A stretch of DNA of 64,000 nt. Source: Onthophagus taurus. Lineage: Eukaryota > Arthropoda > Insecta > Coleoptera > Scarabaeidae. The position numbers and the translations under genes were made by a program. The first letter of the stretch is position 1. Each line of letters begins with the position of its first letter. Shown here piece after piece: positions 22,520-34,720 of this stretch. A model generated the notes under the pieces. That model was given only the letters and a program-made list of their open reading frames with translations, searched no databases and had not been told where the DNA came from. Where the stretch lies: contig NC_091967.1 in assembly GCF_036711975.1 (NCBI RefSeq), positions 13,206,001-13,270,000 on the forward strand, given 5' to 3'.

Positions 22520-23727
22520 CAGAGTGTATCTGAATGACGTGCCCAAACTTCAGGGGGTGATTCTTTAGGCAATTTTAAGGGTACTTTCTCATATAAACTA
22601 TCAGCGATTTCGACTCCCCTGCGGAGCTACGCCCCTTCAAAAATGGTGAAAAATTTTGGTTTATTTTTTTTTTCCCGAAAACCATTAACACCAAGAAAAT
22701 GAAATTTGGGAAATATGTTTAGCTTATAATAGGGCATGTTTCGAGCCTAATTGTACTTTCAATCTTCCCTTCTAAGTTATTAAACATAACCACCCCCGTT
22801 CAATTTTTGTCTAGATCTTTTTTATGACGATGATAAATACATTGGAAATATTTTATTTAGATAGACGAAGATATTCTAAAACTTTTTTGCCTCTCTGATG
22901 TTCTTCGAAAAGTTAATAGTTTCTGAGAAAAAAATTAATTAAGCAAACACTAACTGTTAAGCTGTAGCGTTGTTAATCGAAAGTTGGAATGAATTTTAAA
23001 AGAAAAATCTTAGCAGGCTTAGCAATCTTTGTCAGAAATATTTTTGACGTTTAAATGTCAGTGGTTTTCTTACTATTATTATTGTTTTATTTAAAATTTT
23101 GAAACGTCGAGTGAACGAGCGTAAATGCGGTAGAACTTTATTCATAAATTAATTTGAAAAACAATAATAATAGTAAGAAAACCACTGACATTTAAACGTC
23201 AAAAATATTTCTGACAAAGATTGCAAAGCCTACTAAGATTTTTTCATTAAAAATGCATTCCAACTTTTGATCGACAACCCCGTTGTTGAACGGGCAGTGT
23301 TTACTTTATTATTTTTTTTCTCAAAAATTAGTCGTTTTTGGAAAAATTTTAGAGAGACAAAAAAGTTTTAGAATACTTTCATCTATCTATGTAATTTTTT
23401 TTTTTATGTATTTACCCTCTGCATAAAAAAATTTTAGCAAAAATGTAAAGGGGGTGGTTACGTTTAGTAGTTTAGAAAGATAGGTTTAAAGTACAAATAG
23501 GGTGAAAACGTGCCCTACTACCAGTTAAACATATTCCCCAAATTTCGTTGTCCTAGCGTTTATGGTTTTTGAGAAAAAAAAATTAAACCAAAATTTTCCG
23601 CCATTTTTGCAGGGGTGTAGCTGCTTAGGGGAACCCAAGTCGCCCATGGTTTATATATCAAAGTACCCTTAAAATTGCCTAAAGAATCACCCCCTGAAGT
23701 TTGGGCATGTCATTCAGATACACCCTG
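22520..23727. mobile_element. Palindromic fold-back element flanked by TA
   Basis: A 1.2-kb near-palindrome. The left arm (22520 to about 23100) and right arm (about 23165 to 23727) are inverted copies with scattered mismatches; a central stretch of about 60 bp is unpaired. The ends read CAGAGTGTATCTGAATGAC and, inverted, CAGGGTGTATCTGAATGAC, and both are flanked by TA. It has no coding capacity. Long arms, TA target and lack of genes suggest a fold-back MITE mobilised by a Tc1/mariner-like enzyme; the family is an inference. Single-stranded DNA or RNA from it would form a hairpin with arms over 500 bp. Confidence 0.75.
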
Positions 23728-23733
23728 TATATT

Positions 23734-25337
23734 ATACCGAGAGATCAAAAAAGCCGGTCCGCTAAAAACTACTTTCCCAAGCGCTTGATACCAATACTTA
23801 CTTTCCTCGTCACAGCCTCCTCCCATTTCTACTTGTTTTTAATTTTCAACGTTCTTATTGGTCGACGAGGTGATATCGATTTTTAGTTCAATGGTTTCGA
23901 TCAGCTGAGCTCAGAGTCGTGTTCTTGGTTTTGGCGTTTAGAGTTTTCAATATTTCATTATGAATTTATTGCGGTTTTATTTAATATTATCTGTCTTTAT
24001 TAAGACAAAAATTCGATTGTGATTTTTCTCTAAGGTAAATAATTATTTTATTTTAAATCGGTTTGGTATAAATTTCGTTGATTTATTTTTAGGTTAAATC
24101 ATACCGTTCACCTTAGAAGAAGACAAGTTTCAAAGTTTCTTTTCAAATCTTATCTTCGAAATAGAGTAAAAGATCAAAATGGAGTATGAAAATATTCAAC
24201 AAGTCTTTGTGTAGAAGAATTTAGGGAGACATGCCTGGAAAATGTACTGAATTACCTTATGTCATGACATTAGGGAAGTTGTCAAAGTGCTTTGTTACAA
24301 GAATTCATTGAATAACTACATGATGATGAATTGAAAGAAGGGTTTTTTCAACATGACAATGCAACTGCACGAACAAACAAAAGATTCCTTCATGAATTTC
24401 ATGATGATTGAGTAATCAGTAGAGGATGTTGGCCACCTCGCTCACCCGATCTAACCCCACTAGATTTCTTTTTATTCGGTCATTTCAAAAATTCTGTCTA
24501 CAAAAACCGTTTACAAACCATAGAAGAATTGGAAGATGCAATACGACACAATGTTCAACAAATAACTGCAGAGCAACCTGTACAGGTCTTCGATAATATG
24601 AAAAGAAGAATCACTTTATGTTTAGAAAAGAATGGTCAAGATTTTGAATTCGTTTTATAATAAATAAAACTTCTAAACCTTTATTTTTATAATAAAGTAA
24701 TAGTATATTGTTTTATATGGAAGAGAAGCAGTGCTTTTTATGGCGTGGTCTGTTGCTTAGCGACGAACGCAGTGAGTCGCTAATGACAGATGAGCCGTTA
24801 AAATTGTGGCGTGTCCGACAGTTTGCCGGACGAACGAAGTGAGTCCAGCAATGACGGACCAGCCACAAACGAATCTGCTTCTCTTCCGAATAAAACATAG
24901 TATTTTTTCTTCAAACGTTGCAAATAATACGGCGCTAAAGTGAAATGTTCTTCAACGTTATGGCGCTAAAGTGAAATTTACTTTAGCGCCATAACGCTGA
25001 AGTACTTTTTTGCTATGTTGATCTTAGCAACCGTCGTTATGCAACAATGACTTACTTCTACCGCGAGTAAACACGACAACAAAGTTGTCATTTAATGACG
25101 TTTGAAGAAAAAAGATCTTTTTTTGATTTATGAAATAAATTAATTACAAAAGAATAGTTTAAAGGGTTTTCTTTTTATTAATTAATCCTTTTTAATTATT
25201 TTCATCATAATTTAAATTTACATCCACCAATCTAACTCCAGAGAGAATTTATTTCTGTGACGAGGGCAGTAAGTATTGGTATCAAGCGCTTGGGAAAGTA
25301 GTTTTTAGCGGACCGACTTTCTTGATCGCATTGTATA
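23734..25337 (+). mobile_element. Mariner-like element with decayed transposase
   Basis: Inverted terminal repeats of about 75 bp (around 23741-23816 and 25257-25331) share GGTCCGCTAAAAACTACTTT and CCAAGCGCTTGATACCAATA. Between them, 24290-24660 encodes the C-terminal part of a mariner/IS630-type transposase: FFQHDNATARTN, then an in-frame stop, then WPPRSPDLTPLDFFLFGHF, TIEELEDAI, and FEFVL before the stop at 24658. The N-terminal half is not readable. The element is a dead relic of about 1.6 kb that abuts the palindromic element. Confidence 0.75.
24955..24996. repeat. Short perfect palindrome inside the mariner relic
   Basis: Arms of 17 bp (CGTTATGGCGCTAAAGT and its exact complement) flank a 7- to 8-bp spacer. 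Just upstream, GGCGCTAAAGTGAAAT occurs a second time (about 24931-24946), so the block is partly tandem as well. It may be the remains of a small insertion. Confidence 0.6.
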
Positions 25338-25540
25338 ACTTCACTAACATAAGTAAAAAAGAACTCTCCTTTAGAGAACTGTAAAAACTACTCTATTAAG
25401 TGAATAATATATGAACTCTATATTAATATTAAATATATTGTACATTAGAGTTATTTTTACCATGTGATATTACAATTTTTACTCTAATTCTTTTTACCAA
25501 CTACTCTAAAATTTTTACACGACACGATTTTTTGCTGTGT

Positions 25541-28500
25541 ATTATCCTAATATTTAAGGTATAAAAGTTTTTCGGCAAAAAATAGCACAGATAGGTTTAA
25601 AATCATATTTGATTCGTTCTGTTTCTAATCTTTTTTTGTCACGAACGATATTCAAAATATTTTTGTAACCATCGACTTGCTTAACTGTGACGGCGTCGAA
25701 TGTTTGGAATACGCGAGCTGTAGAGACTTCGTTTATGTTAGATTTTCGTCGATATAATTTTGTGCACGACGACGTCGAGGGTCCGGCAGAAGGGCTGTGT
25801 TTTGATTTAATATCGACGAACCCTCAAAGGTTTTAGATTCCTGCGAACTGCCCAACCGAAAACTGTTCCTCACTTCGGTGCACTTTATATCGAAGGCCGA
25901 TTTCCAATAGCGCAGAGCGGCGTCGCCACCGCCGCCGATCAAAGATTATCCGAAACAGGTTGAACCATTTTGCACCAGACGGAAATTGCTACTCTTTGTT
26001 TTCTGATGAAATACCCCCTCTATGATTCTTTTAACGAAAAAGTGTTAAAAACATTATCAAGACTTCAATACAGATTTTTAGTTCTTTTTAAGATATGTTT
26101 TAAGATACATCCATTTGGTTTATAAATTTGTTGCCCCTGTAAAGGGATATAACGCATGCATTTTTAAGTTGATGTAAGAAACAAGGAATATGTTTTGTAT
26201 GCATTAATAATAAGGTCGTACCGCAAAGATTATTGATCGTTAAGTTTTATGTCAACCTTGCATCTTTGACACGTCGCTGCCATCTATCCTGTACACTAAA
26301 ATCATAATCCTGTATAAAATATGAATATGGATCACATGTTGACAAACACATTTCAATATCATGGTTATTTCATTTCAAGATTTATCAACATTGCTAGAAC
26401 AAGATCAATATACCTGAATGAGGAGATTTAAAATACAATTAAAAATTAAACTTATACTCAACTCTAGTTTCAAGCTTTAATCATGCTCGACATTATAATT
26501 GCCGCATTTCACTTAACTTGAAAGTTCAAGGCGATCCTTTGTTGGTTTTATTAAACGTTGAATGCGAAGTTTTGTGTGACTAAAAACTTTCCACTTTAGT
26601 TTAGCACATGTCGCTTAGAATTTAGTTTCAATTATGCAGGCACAACCATTTTGCGTAACCCATTAATACAAAAACTCATGCTACAAAACACTTTATTTAA
26701 CCTCAATTAATGTCTATACGTAATAAATTTTAGTTCGAGATTCATATTAATAACAACACGTAATAGGAACGTTGTAAATATTTGCGGTGTAAACACAGAC
26801 AGGAAAACATTCGAAAGAAAGTCACTTAATAACCAGTAGCTTTTCAGGTTGTAATAAACCTCGGAGAGGGTTGAGTGGGTTGGTGTATGTTGGTGTTAAA
26901 GGGGGCAAAAAGTGGCGAATATCTTGTGTCACCGCGCACCCTGCAAAAGGGCGAAAAACATCCTAGGCATTTGGGGAGTTATTTCTGTAACGTTTAAGCG
27001 AAACAGTCAGTTTTGCAGTCCGTGATTTATGGCGTAGTCCGTATTCCGTCCGTTTCCGGATTCCTTCACCCATTTCCGCAGTTTGTCCATGGCGAATTGC
27101 CCCCCACAGCAGTCGAGACGATTCATCTATTTTTCAGTGCTCCCTTCGCGACGCCTGCATTCGGAAAGACAACCGTTTTGTTACCGTCTTTTCCAGCTTT
27201 TAAATGCTTTTACGTTTCATTTACATCACCCGGCTACACAAATACGAAGACGAGACACATTTTTTCGCTTCTCTCTACTTCTTACGTATTTTATTAAGAG
27301 TAAATTTTATTAAACGACTTAACCCCTATTGATTAGAACGGGTTTTAAGTTAATACTTTGTTTTTGTACCAAACGACTTATCTGGAGTAATCTCGAGAAA
27401 AGCTATAAAAAAATTTCGATAAACTTTGGAAGTTTGTGAAAAATATTGAATGCTGGGAGAAAAGTTTCTTTTTCGAAGCAACCCTCCACCAGCTGGAGAG
27501 AAAAACTTTAAATTAATTTTAATTGTGAATTTAGATGGGTAATATATTAACAAAATTTATTATCATAACTCAATATAGAAAATAATATTGCATTTTCTAA
27601 AATATCACTCATGTTGAAGTTTAAAAAGAATTAGTCAGGGGGATCAAAAAAACTGTTTCGAATTTCAAGTAGGATATAAAACAAATTTATCGAGGTCAAA
27701 TTCCAGAATAATGTGCCTTCACGACTCATTGGGCTTCCACGCCGGATATTTGAAGACCTTAGGAGGAAAGGAAATGAAGGCATACTCCCCTTCGAGTCCG
27801 ACACGCCTTATGCCCAAAAAATACGTTTCCGATTATCTCATCCATTTATTGTTTGTCGTTGAAAATATTCGTCTCAATCTATTTCACGCAACCGTTCGAA
27901 TCGTGCTAAATCATTCGGAACGTTATCTTCATCATCCCAGATAACCAATTTGTGCCCCTTTCATTCTTAGCGGTTTATACATATAAATCCCGCACCGTCC
28001 ACATATTCATGTATACCGCGTATAATGACAAATTCTGGAAGTGGGTACATCTGGGATAAATTATTGCTGCCTGAATGGTATGTGCCGGCAACATCAGCCG
28101 ACCGAATAATTCATGACCTTCTGATCATGCAAATTGTAAACCCTTTGTAATAAATATACATGTTGTTAACAGGAATTATACTATTAGAAATGCTAATTAA
28201 TTAAGGGACTGTATATCGTGTTCTAGTTCTAAGCGGAAATGACATAATTTATCGTCTCGGCCTAAAATTACCCACCCAGACAATTATGTTAATTAAAAAA
28301 TATTAATAAAAGGTAATGAGTAAGACTCGGAAATTGTTACGTTTTTGATTATATTTTTAAGGTCACTGAGGTAACTTTATCAAGTATATAATTTTATTTA
28401 CGTAGTTTAAAAAACTCTTGACACATTACCTTTACACTACACTACAAGAAAAATTTTGTACTAACCAGAAAATGAAAATTTTTATTACTACGACTTCACT

Positions 28501-28565
28501 AATTGGCATTAGATTGGAGATTGGATGTTTGGCATAAACCATTTCAAATTCCTGTTAACTAGCTC
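25541..28565. other. Gene-free stretch; candidate regulatory blocks
   Basis: No gene recognised. Blocks at about 25680-25990, 26850-27300 and 27700-28140 are less AT-rich and non-repetitive, with openings on both strands that carry no domain. Such islands in an AT-rich gene-poor region are often conserved enhancers; conservation cannot be tested here. Confidence 0.35.
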
Positions 28566-28990
28566 AAAATACAATAATAACACAATCACTTTGGTACAGT
28601 TGAATCAAATCCAAATATACAAGACCTAAAAAACACACAACCAGGAAAATCTGAAACTAAAAAATTTAGGAAATTGTATTTTTTCTCTCTATAAATATGC
28701 CCTAGATAACTTGTTTTCTCGATTTTTACCATATTTAAGAATTCTCCATCATTTCCCATCCTTCTCAGCATCTCATTAATGTGTGACGGACGTACTCTGT
28801 CCAAAAGATCATACTACAGCAAACCCACATTTCAAAGACTTCTATCCGGCACGCACCATTAATTTCAAGGGTCCATGCTTCCACTCCGTATAACATTACG
28901 TTTTCACAAGTCGATATCAAACATCCAGTGACAAGGTGGAATTTGCTACGAATTTCTTCTTTCTCTGAAAAACGAATCTGGCATATTCTA
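28566..28990 (-). mobile_element. LINE reverse-transcriptase C-terminal fragment
   Basis: On the minus strand, 28800-28990 gives pieces like STCENVMLYGVEAWTLEING and VFEMWVCC. 28586-28800 then gives INEMLRRMGNDGEFLNMVKI with SYLGHIYREKKYNFLNF. This is the C-terminal tail of an insect LINE ORF2 (the family pattern is a W-R-M-L block, then LGHVMR..KY.LL). A frame change separates the two parts and the rest of the element is missing. It is an old 5'-truncated copy; the clade is not resolved. Confidence 0.6.
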
Positions 28991-31900
28991 TACGAATTCT
29001 ATACCTGATGGTCAAGATGGTCTGTTATCCAGCAACTGAGACACTGGAATCTGTATATATAGGATCTATGTGCTTTTTGTAGATACGAATATTAATGCAG
29101 GGATTTGTTTTGTTTGATTTTTTCATCCTCCTTTAGCTCTTTCTCTCCTTAGGCAACCACAACACACTGATTCCAATCAGAATAAAAAACGTTTTAAAAT
29201 TTATACATAAATTAATCTACAACATTAATCATTTATATTATAACTGTTACACACAGGGGTACAATATTTTTTTACATCAAAAAGCCACACACCACTTAGC
29301 AAGAAATTAATATTACACAAGAATTTATAGTATAAGTTAGCGACATTATGGTGTAAGATAAACATAGTTTCTTTTAAAATTAGCCCTCCTTGCATACTTA
29401 ATAAATTGTTAGTCGTAAAGTATCCCCAAGATTCCCGTAGGAAAAAAAAATGAGGAGGTAAGTGGGGAAAAAGGGATGAGAAACTGGGCGTGGGAGATGA
29501 AGTAGGAAAGGGGGGCGTACCAAGTTAGGCAGAGTAGAGTAATAAAGGCACCCGATGATATACGGTAGGGAAAATATTGCCCCCTCGCGTTCCTCAGTTT
29601 GCGCCCGCTCGTTTTAAATGTCCATGCGAGAGACCCGGAGCCGAATATGAGTTTTATTCATGAGGGAGGGCACTATATACCTGAGACTTGCATTATGTAT
29701 TTAAATGCCTTCCTGCGCAACGCCCGGAGAGAGAGAGCATAAGGAAATAGGCGCCGCGACGTCGACGACGCCCAAAGAATGCTGCCGACGGCTACGGGGA
29801 GCATTCTTTGATAAGGCGACCACTTAATATTTTACGGTTTGCATAAAGGATTTCAAATTTAATTTCAAACCGTCCGGTCTGGATGGGTTCGTTGCGGTCT
29901 GTTTAATTTCTGGATAATCGGAAGCTATCGAGAAAAGAGGACTTATAGCTCTTGCCAGATGAGAATAGAACCGGTTTACTAAGCTGTTAATCTATAAAGT
30001 TTAAGTTGTTCATTTCATAAAATCTAACAGAAAGCTATGTATTAATTCCAATAAGATTAGCTATTATATCAAACATATATTGAATAAAAAAAATTTAAAA
30101 ATGATGAGATGTTATAACTATAAAACGGATGTAATAAACTCTTGTGTACATCATTTTGTTTTCAAACTGAAAACTCCATATCTGCTAAAAAAATAAATAG
30201 AAGGTAAAAGGATAAAAACGGTGCAGAAACCTGGAAATACTCGATGTTTGTGTTGTCAATAAACGTGACTGAAATCTCAAGGGAGTACGATGTAATAAAT
30301 CTACAGATCAGCGAGATCGTTCGCTACAGTCTTAACAACATGTTGTAACCAGTTCATGACCGGGTCCAGTGGGATTTAGTGATACATAAATATTTTCGAT
30401 TGACACGGTTATAAACTATGAATAATCAAATTCGATGTCGTTTTAAATGTAAAAGAAAAGGGTATACGGGAAATGGAAGACTGTGCATTATAACTTTTGT
30501 CGCGATGTTTCAAATTTTGTCGCGAACCGAAAGGGAGATTCCGTAATATCCGTGTGGTCATATGTCATCTTCCTGAAATATCATTCCGACTTGAGGTAAA
30601 TCTTTTCGGAACGTAAAACTTCCCAGGCCGATGTCACTCTCGCGAACTTTTCAGTATTCTTGGAAAATTCAATTTCTCTTCTATTCTTATCCACTATAAT
30701 GAAATACCGAAACAGTTCGGTAAGTTTTGATGCGAATTCTCAATTATACAAACTTTATTATTCTGAAACTGTCAAATATTAAAAATAAAAAAATACAAGC
30801 TCAGCGACAAACCAAATATCTATATCTGCAAGACTTTCTATTAATATACATCCGATTCGATTTTACTGAGATCGAATTTTTCAATCCACCACTTCGTTTA
30901 ATAGTTTTTATATCCGTCCTTCTGTCCGTTTCAATCACAATCTCGTAAAAAAAATTTTCTCCTCTCCCGTCTCTGTGATCCTTGTCGTCTTTCAGTTGTC
31001 TTCATCTGTTGGATAGATACTGAAATGACCTTAGTCAACTCAAATCAATCATGTCTTCTCCAATACCCTCCATTTTCTGTCAAAGTTTAAATCCTCACTA
31101 TAACTAACACCCTCCATAAACTTTAATACTATTCACAAACTTTAGTCCCAGCACCATGTCCTACCAGTGGATTGGGAAACTACATTGCAGCAAGGCGGAT
31201 TATTGTGGTACGAATAGCCCAAACAATGTAAGTACACTAATCCCATACCACGATTCAGTCCCAACAGTGCCACCTCACCTAACAGCACCACATACTTGAC
31301 AAACTTTAAAAGAGGTTGTCTAAAACTATTTTAAATTACACGAAAATAGAGGACTTCTTTGTTGGGCCTGCAGATAAAAGCACTACTTGATTATGTCAGT
31401 TTGAGAGTTTGAGTTTGAGAGTGCTCTGAATATAGAATTGTGCTAGACATCAAAGGCATAAAACCAAAAATATAGCTAATGTTCTATGGAAACCTAAATT
31501 ATCCACTTTGCTGGATCTTTAGTATTATAGTGATGTTTGAAAACACTTTTGTAGCTTTTTATAATTGTTTCGTGTAAATAACTCAATATTATTTAAAATA
31601 GTTATGCTTTTCCACCTAGATACATAAAAAACTATTTTTTATCCTTGCGCCTAGTGTGTCATAAAACTCTTTATTTTTATATAAATCCCCCTAATACAAA
31701 ATTTCATCTGGTTTCTACGAAACTGTGTCAGTGTCAAAACCGGCGCGTCCACCAAAATTTATTTCACGTCGTAAAAATTTTTACTACAGCTAGTTTATGA
31801 AAAAATATTACGTTTACCATACTGTATATACATATGTGCGTTCGCACACCAAAATATGTACTATAGTTCTAGTGTCGATAGCGACGTCGTAATTTACGAG

Positions 31901-32386
31901 TGCGTAAATTACACCCACTGTCCGCTACGATAGTGCAAACAACTGAATAAATCATAATTTCAAATGATTTGCACCGAGTGATTTGGAAAACACCGACGGC
32001 AACCCTGGTTCGGCTTGCCCTAAACACTAATTGACGACTGCACTTTATTACTCGCGATAATAGAAACACGGATTTCGAACATCCTCTCGGACCGTATGTC
32101 GAAAGGATCATATATTCACACCGATCTGAGTTGATTTACATCATAAAGATAAACAAATACGTCGTAGTCCATCACATTCAAATTGGAACAAAAAAGAAAA
32201 TTTAAATAAAATACGTTTTAACCACAAATAAAAATTAGTTGTCACATTTGAAGTCTACGTTATTCATGTAACAAGAATTCTTATATTATGTCTACACGAG
32301 AAAAGAAGAATTTGAAATATTTCCACAAAACAGAAACTATTTATTATTTATAGATAAAACAACCCTTGTTGCTGAATGTACATTTT
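28991..32386. other. Gene-free stretch upstream of the S28 peptidase
   Basis: No gene is supported. About 29500-29900 is a GC-richer block containing an 11-bp-arm hairpin. About 30200-30680 is mildly less AT-rich. At 31889-31912 a short palindrome (GTAATTTAC, 6-bp gap, GTAAATTAC) lies some 475 bp before the peptidase start, inside a less AT-rich block (31860-32110) that may be its upstream regulatory region. The opening at 31869-32111 has no domain. Confidence 0.35.
29773..29810. other. Hairpin-forming sequence
   Basis: CAAAGAATGCT and its exact complement AGCATTCTTTG (11-bp arms) flank a 16-nt loop, in a GC-richer block at 29700-29820. The stem is too short for a canonical microRNA precursor. 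It could also be a paired factor-binding site. Confidence 0.4.
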
Positions 32387-34307
32387 ATGTCAACAAGTTC
32401 ATTTTCACTGATTCGATACACCGTTTTAGTAATTATTGCCATAATTTACGGGATCTACCGATCGAGCAATGCGAATTACACATACGACACGAAGTACATT
32501 ACAGTTCCGGTGGACCATTTCAGGTTTGCCCTCTATCTTTAATCTAACGTATAAATTAAGATAGTATGACCTTTTAAAGCTTTGCATTTAATCATACGTT
32601 TCGATTGAGATTTCTTATTAACGAATTACACTGGAAACCTGGAGGACCTATATTCTTTTACACCGGAAACGAAGGGAACATAGAAGAATTCGCTCAAAAT
32701 GTTGGACTTATGTGGGAAATGGCACCTGAATTCAATGCAGTTATAGTTTTTGCAGAACATAGGTATTTCTTTAAAAAGTAAAGTATCGATTTTCGCTTAT
32801 AAAAGGAAACCAACCGTCTTGATTTAATTAGTTATTGACGATATATTATGTTTTATCTATAAGCGTAGGTCGCAATGTGATATAAATCCTTTTGCCATTG
32901 ATATATCGCCCACTGCGTTCAGGGATAGTCATAAAAGCTGTCTCATCGGCAAATAAAGAGCCTGCGTAGGGAGATATATGTATGCACAACCTAACAAATC
33001 ATTTGCATAGAAAAGAAATAAATTGGGGTTCAAAACGGAGTCGGCGATACATCAATAGGCAACAAATTTAAACGAAACCAATAGAGAAATTGACCTTGTC
33101 TTTGAATAATATCTTACTCATTCTTATCCTTCCTATTTTTTGTTTTTTTTTATAGATATTATGGAAAATCATTACCTTTTGGTAAAAAATCGCATACAAA
33201 TCACAATTTTGGTTACTTAACCACATCGCAAGCGTTGGCAGACTTTGTGAATTTGTTGGCAGATTTAAAAGAGAAATGCAAAACTAAAAACCACAACAAA
33301 CCGTGTAAAGCGATAGCTTTTGGTGGTTCTTACGGAGGAATGTTGGCAGCCTGGATTCGATTAAAATACCCTGCTTCAGTGGATGGTGCCATCGCGGCTT
33401 CCGCACCCATTTATCAGTTTAACGGCCTCACCGAATGCAATCGGTTCAACGATATATTAGTGAAAGCCTTTAGGATCTCCGCCGGCGAAACCTGCATGCG
33501 AAATATCAAGAGAACGTGGAACGTTATTCGAAATTACACCTCCTCATCTAGAGGTCAAACCATATTGAAATTAAAACTTCACCTCTGCAAACTGGTTAAG
33601 AATAAAGAAGACTTGGCGCAATTGTTATATTGGTTAAATGAAATGTTCGCCAATTTGACCATGTTAAATTACCCGTATCCTTGTAATGGTTTACCTGAGA
33701 ATCCAGTTAAAACATTTTGTGAATCTACAAATTTAACTGATCCTAATCTTACCGATAAAAAATTATTAAATGCTTATGGAACTGCTATTCGAATATATGC
33801 CAATTCTACTTCAGAAACACATTGTATAGATATTCATGATATTATGAATAATCCTAATGATAGAGCTTGGTATTATCAGGTTTGATTTCCATTTTACTTT
33901 CAAACATAAAAATTAATAAAATAATTTCATTTAAGAGTTGTACAGAGCTTGTAATGCCAATGTGCATTAAAGATAACGAAATGTTTGAGAAATCATCTTG
34001 GAATTTCACCAACTTCTCGGAATATTGTTACAAACATTACGGATTTAAAACATATCGCCAAGATCTCCCTATATTAGAATACGGAGGCAAAGATGCCGAA
34101 TACAACAATGTTGTTTTCACCAATGGTATGTTAGATCCGTGGCACGGTGGAGGAGTATTATATTCGTCGCAATACTCGCATGCTCTTATAATGACAGATA
34201 CAGCACATCATCTTGATTTCAGAGCTCAACATCCTAACGATCCAAAATCCGTTCGTATGGTTAGAGAAAGAATTAGAGATTATGTACGATCTTGGATAAA
34301 AATATAA
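32387..34307 (+). CDS. S28 serine carboxypeptidase (lysosomal Pro-X carboxypeptidase-like)
   Basis: Four exons (32387-32523, 32580-32762, 33156-33879, 33936-34307) join in phase to 471 residues, the normal size for family S28, which cleaves Pro-X bonds near peptide ends in lysosomes or after secretion. Residues 6-21 are a hydrophobic signal peptide (FSLIRYTVLVIIAIIYGIY). Then come the VPVDHFSFAFNHTFRLRF start block, PGGPIFFYTGNEGNIEEF, FAEHRYYGKSLPFG, the nucleophile motif GGSYGGMLAAW, and a Cys-rich lid region. The acid NGMLDPWHGGG and the His in DTAHHLDFR complete the Ser-Asp-His triad. All catalytic residues are present, so it should be active. It could equally be named a prolylcarboxypeptidase or dipeptidyl peptidase 2 relative; S28 membership is firm. 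Confidence 0.93.
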
Positions 34308-34329
34308 AAAGTTTTTTAATAATTTTTTT

Positions 34330-34720
34330 TTATAATTCTAATAGCTAGAATTTACACTTGCACTAATATCAGAACTAACACTAGATCTAGAAACATTCGG
34401 GTTTAGCCGTCTTGTGTTACTAGTTCTAGGTGTAGTGTTAGTTGTAATGGTAGTGTTAGTTCTAATAGCTAGAATTTACACTTGCACTAATATTAGAACT
34501 AACACTAGATTTAGAACTAGAACTAGAAAGATTCGGGTTTAGCCGTCTTAAGAGACGCACGGCTAAACCCGAATGTTTCTAGTTGTAGGTCTGGTGTTAG
34601 TGCTGCTTCTAGTGTTAGCTCCAATTTTAATAATTACTCATCGTTATATTACTATATATTCTTATTGAACTAAAACTAGAACTAACACTAGACCTAGAAC
34701 TAGAAATATTCATAATATAT
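34330..34720. repeat. Fold-back repeat of CTAGAACTAG / ACACTAGA units
   Basis: Starting 25 bp after the peptidase stop, this region consists of short degenerate units (AACACTAGATCTAGAACTAG type) and their complements. The centre is a clear hairpin: ATTCGGGTTTAGCCGT (34531-34546) and its exact complement (34559-34574). A second half-core, ATTCGGGTTTAGCCGTCTTG, lies at about 34396-34415. It looks like one or two merged fold-back elements with minisatellite arms. It would also put a strong hairpin in the 3' untranslated region of the peptidase mRNA. Confidence 0.65.

Larger units (their letters stand above)
21651..25540. mobile_element. Outer DNA element with nested insertions
   Basis: The ends are short inverted repeats (ACACAGGAAAAAAT at 21651 and, reversed, ACACAGCAAAAAAT ending 25540). 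Inside them, both flanks are dense with short subterminal motifs of the type TAGAGT/ACTCTA and AATAGTGT (21670-21990 and 25360-25530), a pattern typical of non-autonomous cut-and-paste elements. Without its insertions the shell is about 1.1 kb. Two other elements sit inside it (22520-23727 and about 23734-25337). No transposase belongs clearly to the shell, so its superfamily is unassigned. The target duplication is unclear. Confidence 0.5.

Noticed and set aside
29773-29810. microRNA precursor
   Set aside because: The stem is only 11 bp and cannot hold a 22-nt duplex; kept as a hairpin only.
31148-31230. Short ATG frame ending in a good donor (AACAAT then GTAAGT)
   Set aside because: Only about 28 codons, with no following exon or homology to support it.
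31869-32111. 80-codon minus-strand frame before the S28 peptidase
   Set aside because: No homology features; it overlaps a short palindrome and the probable promoter region.
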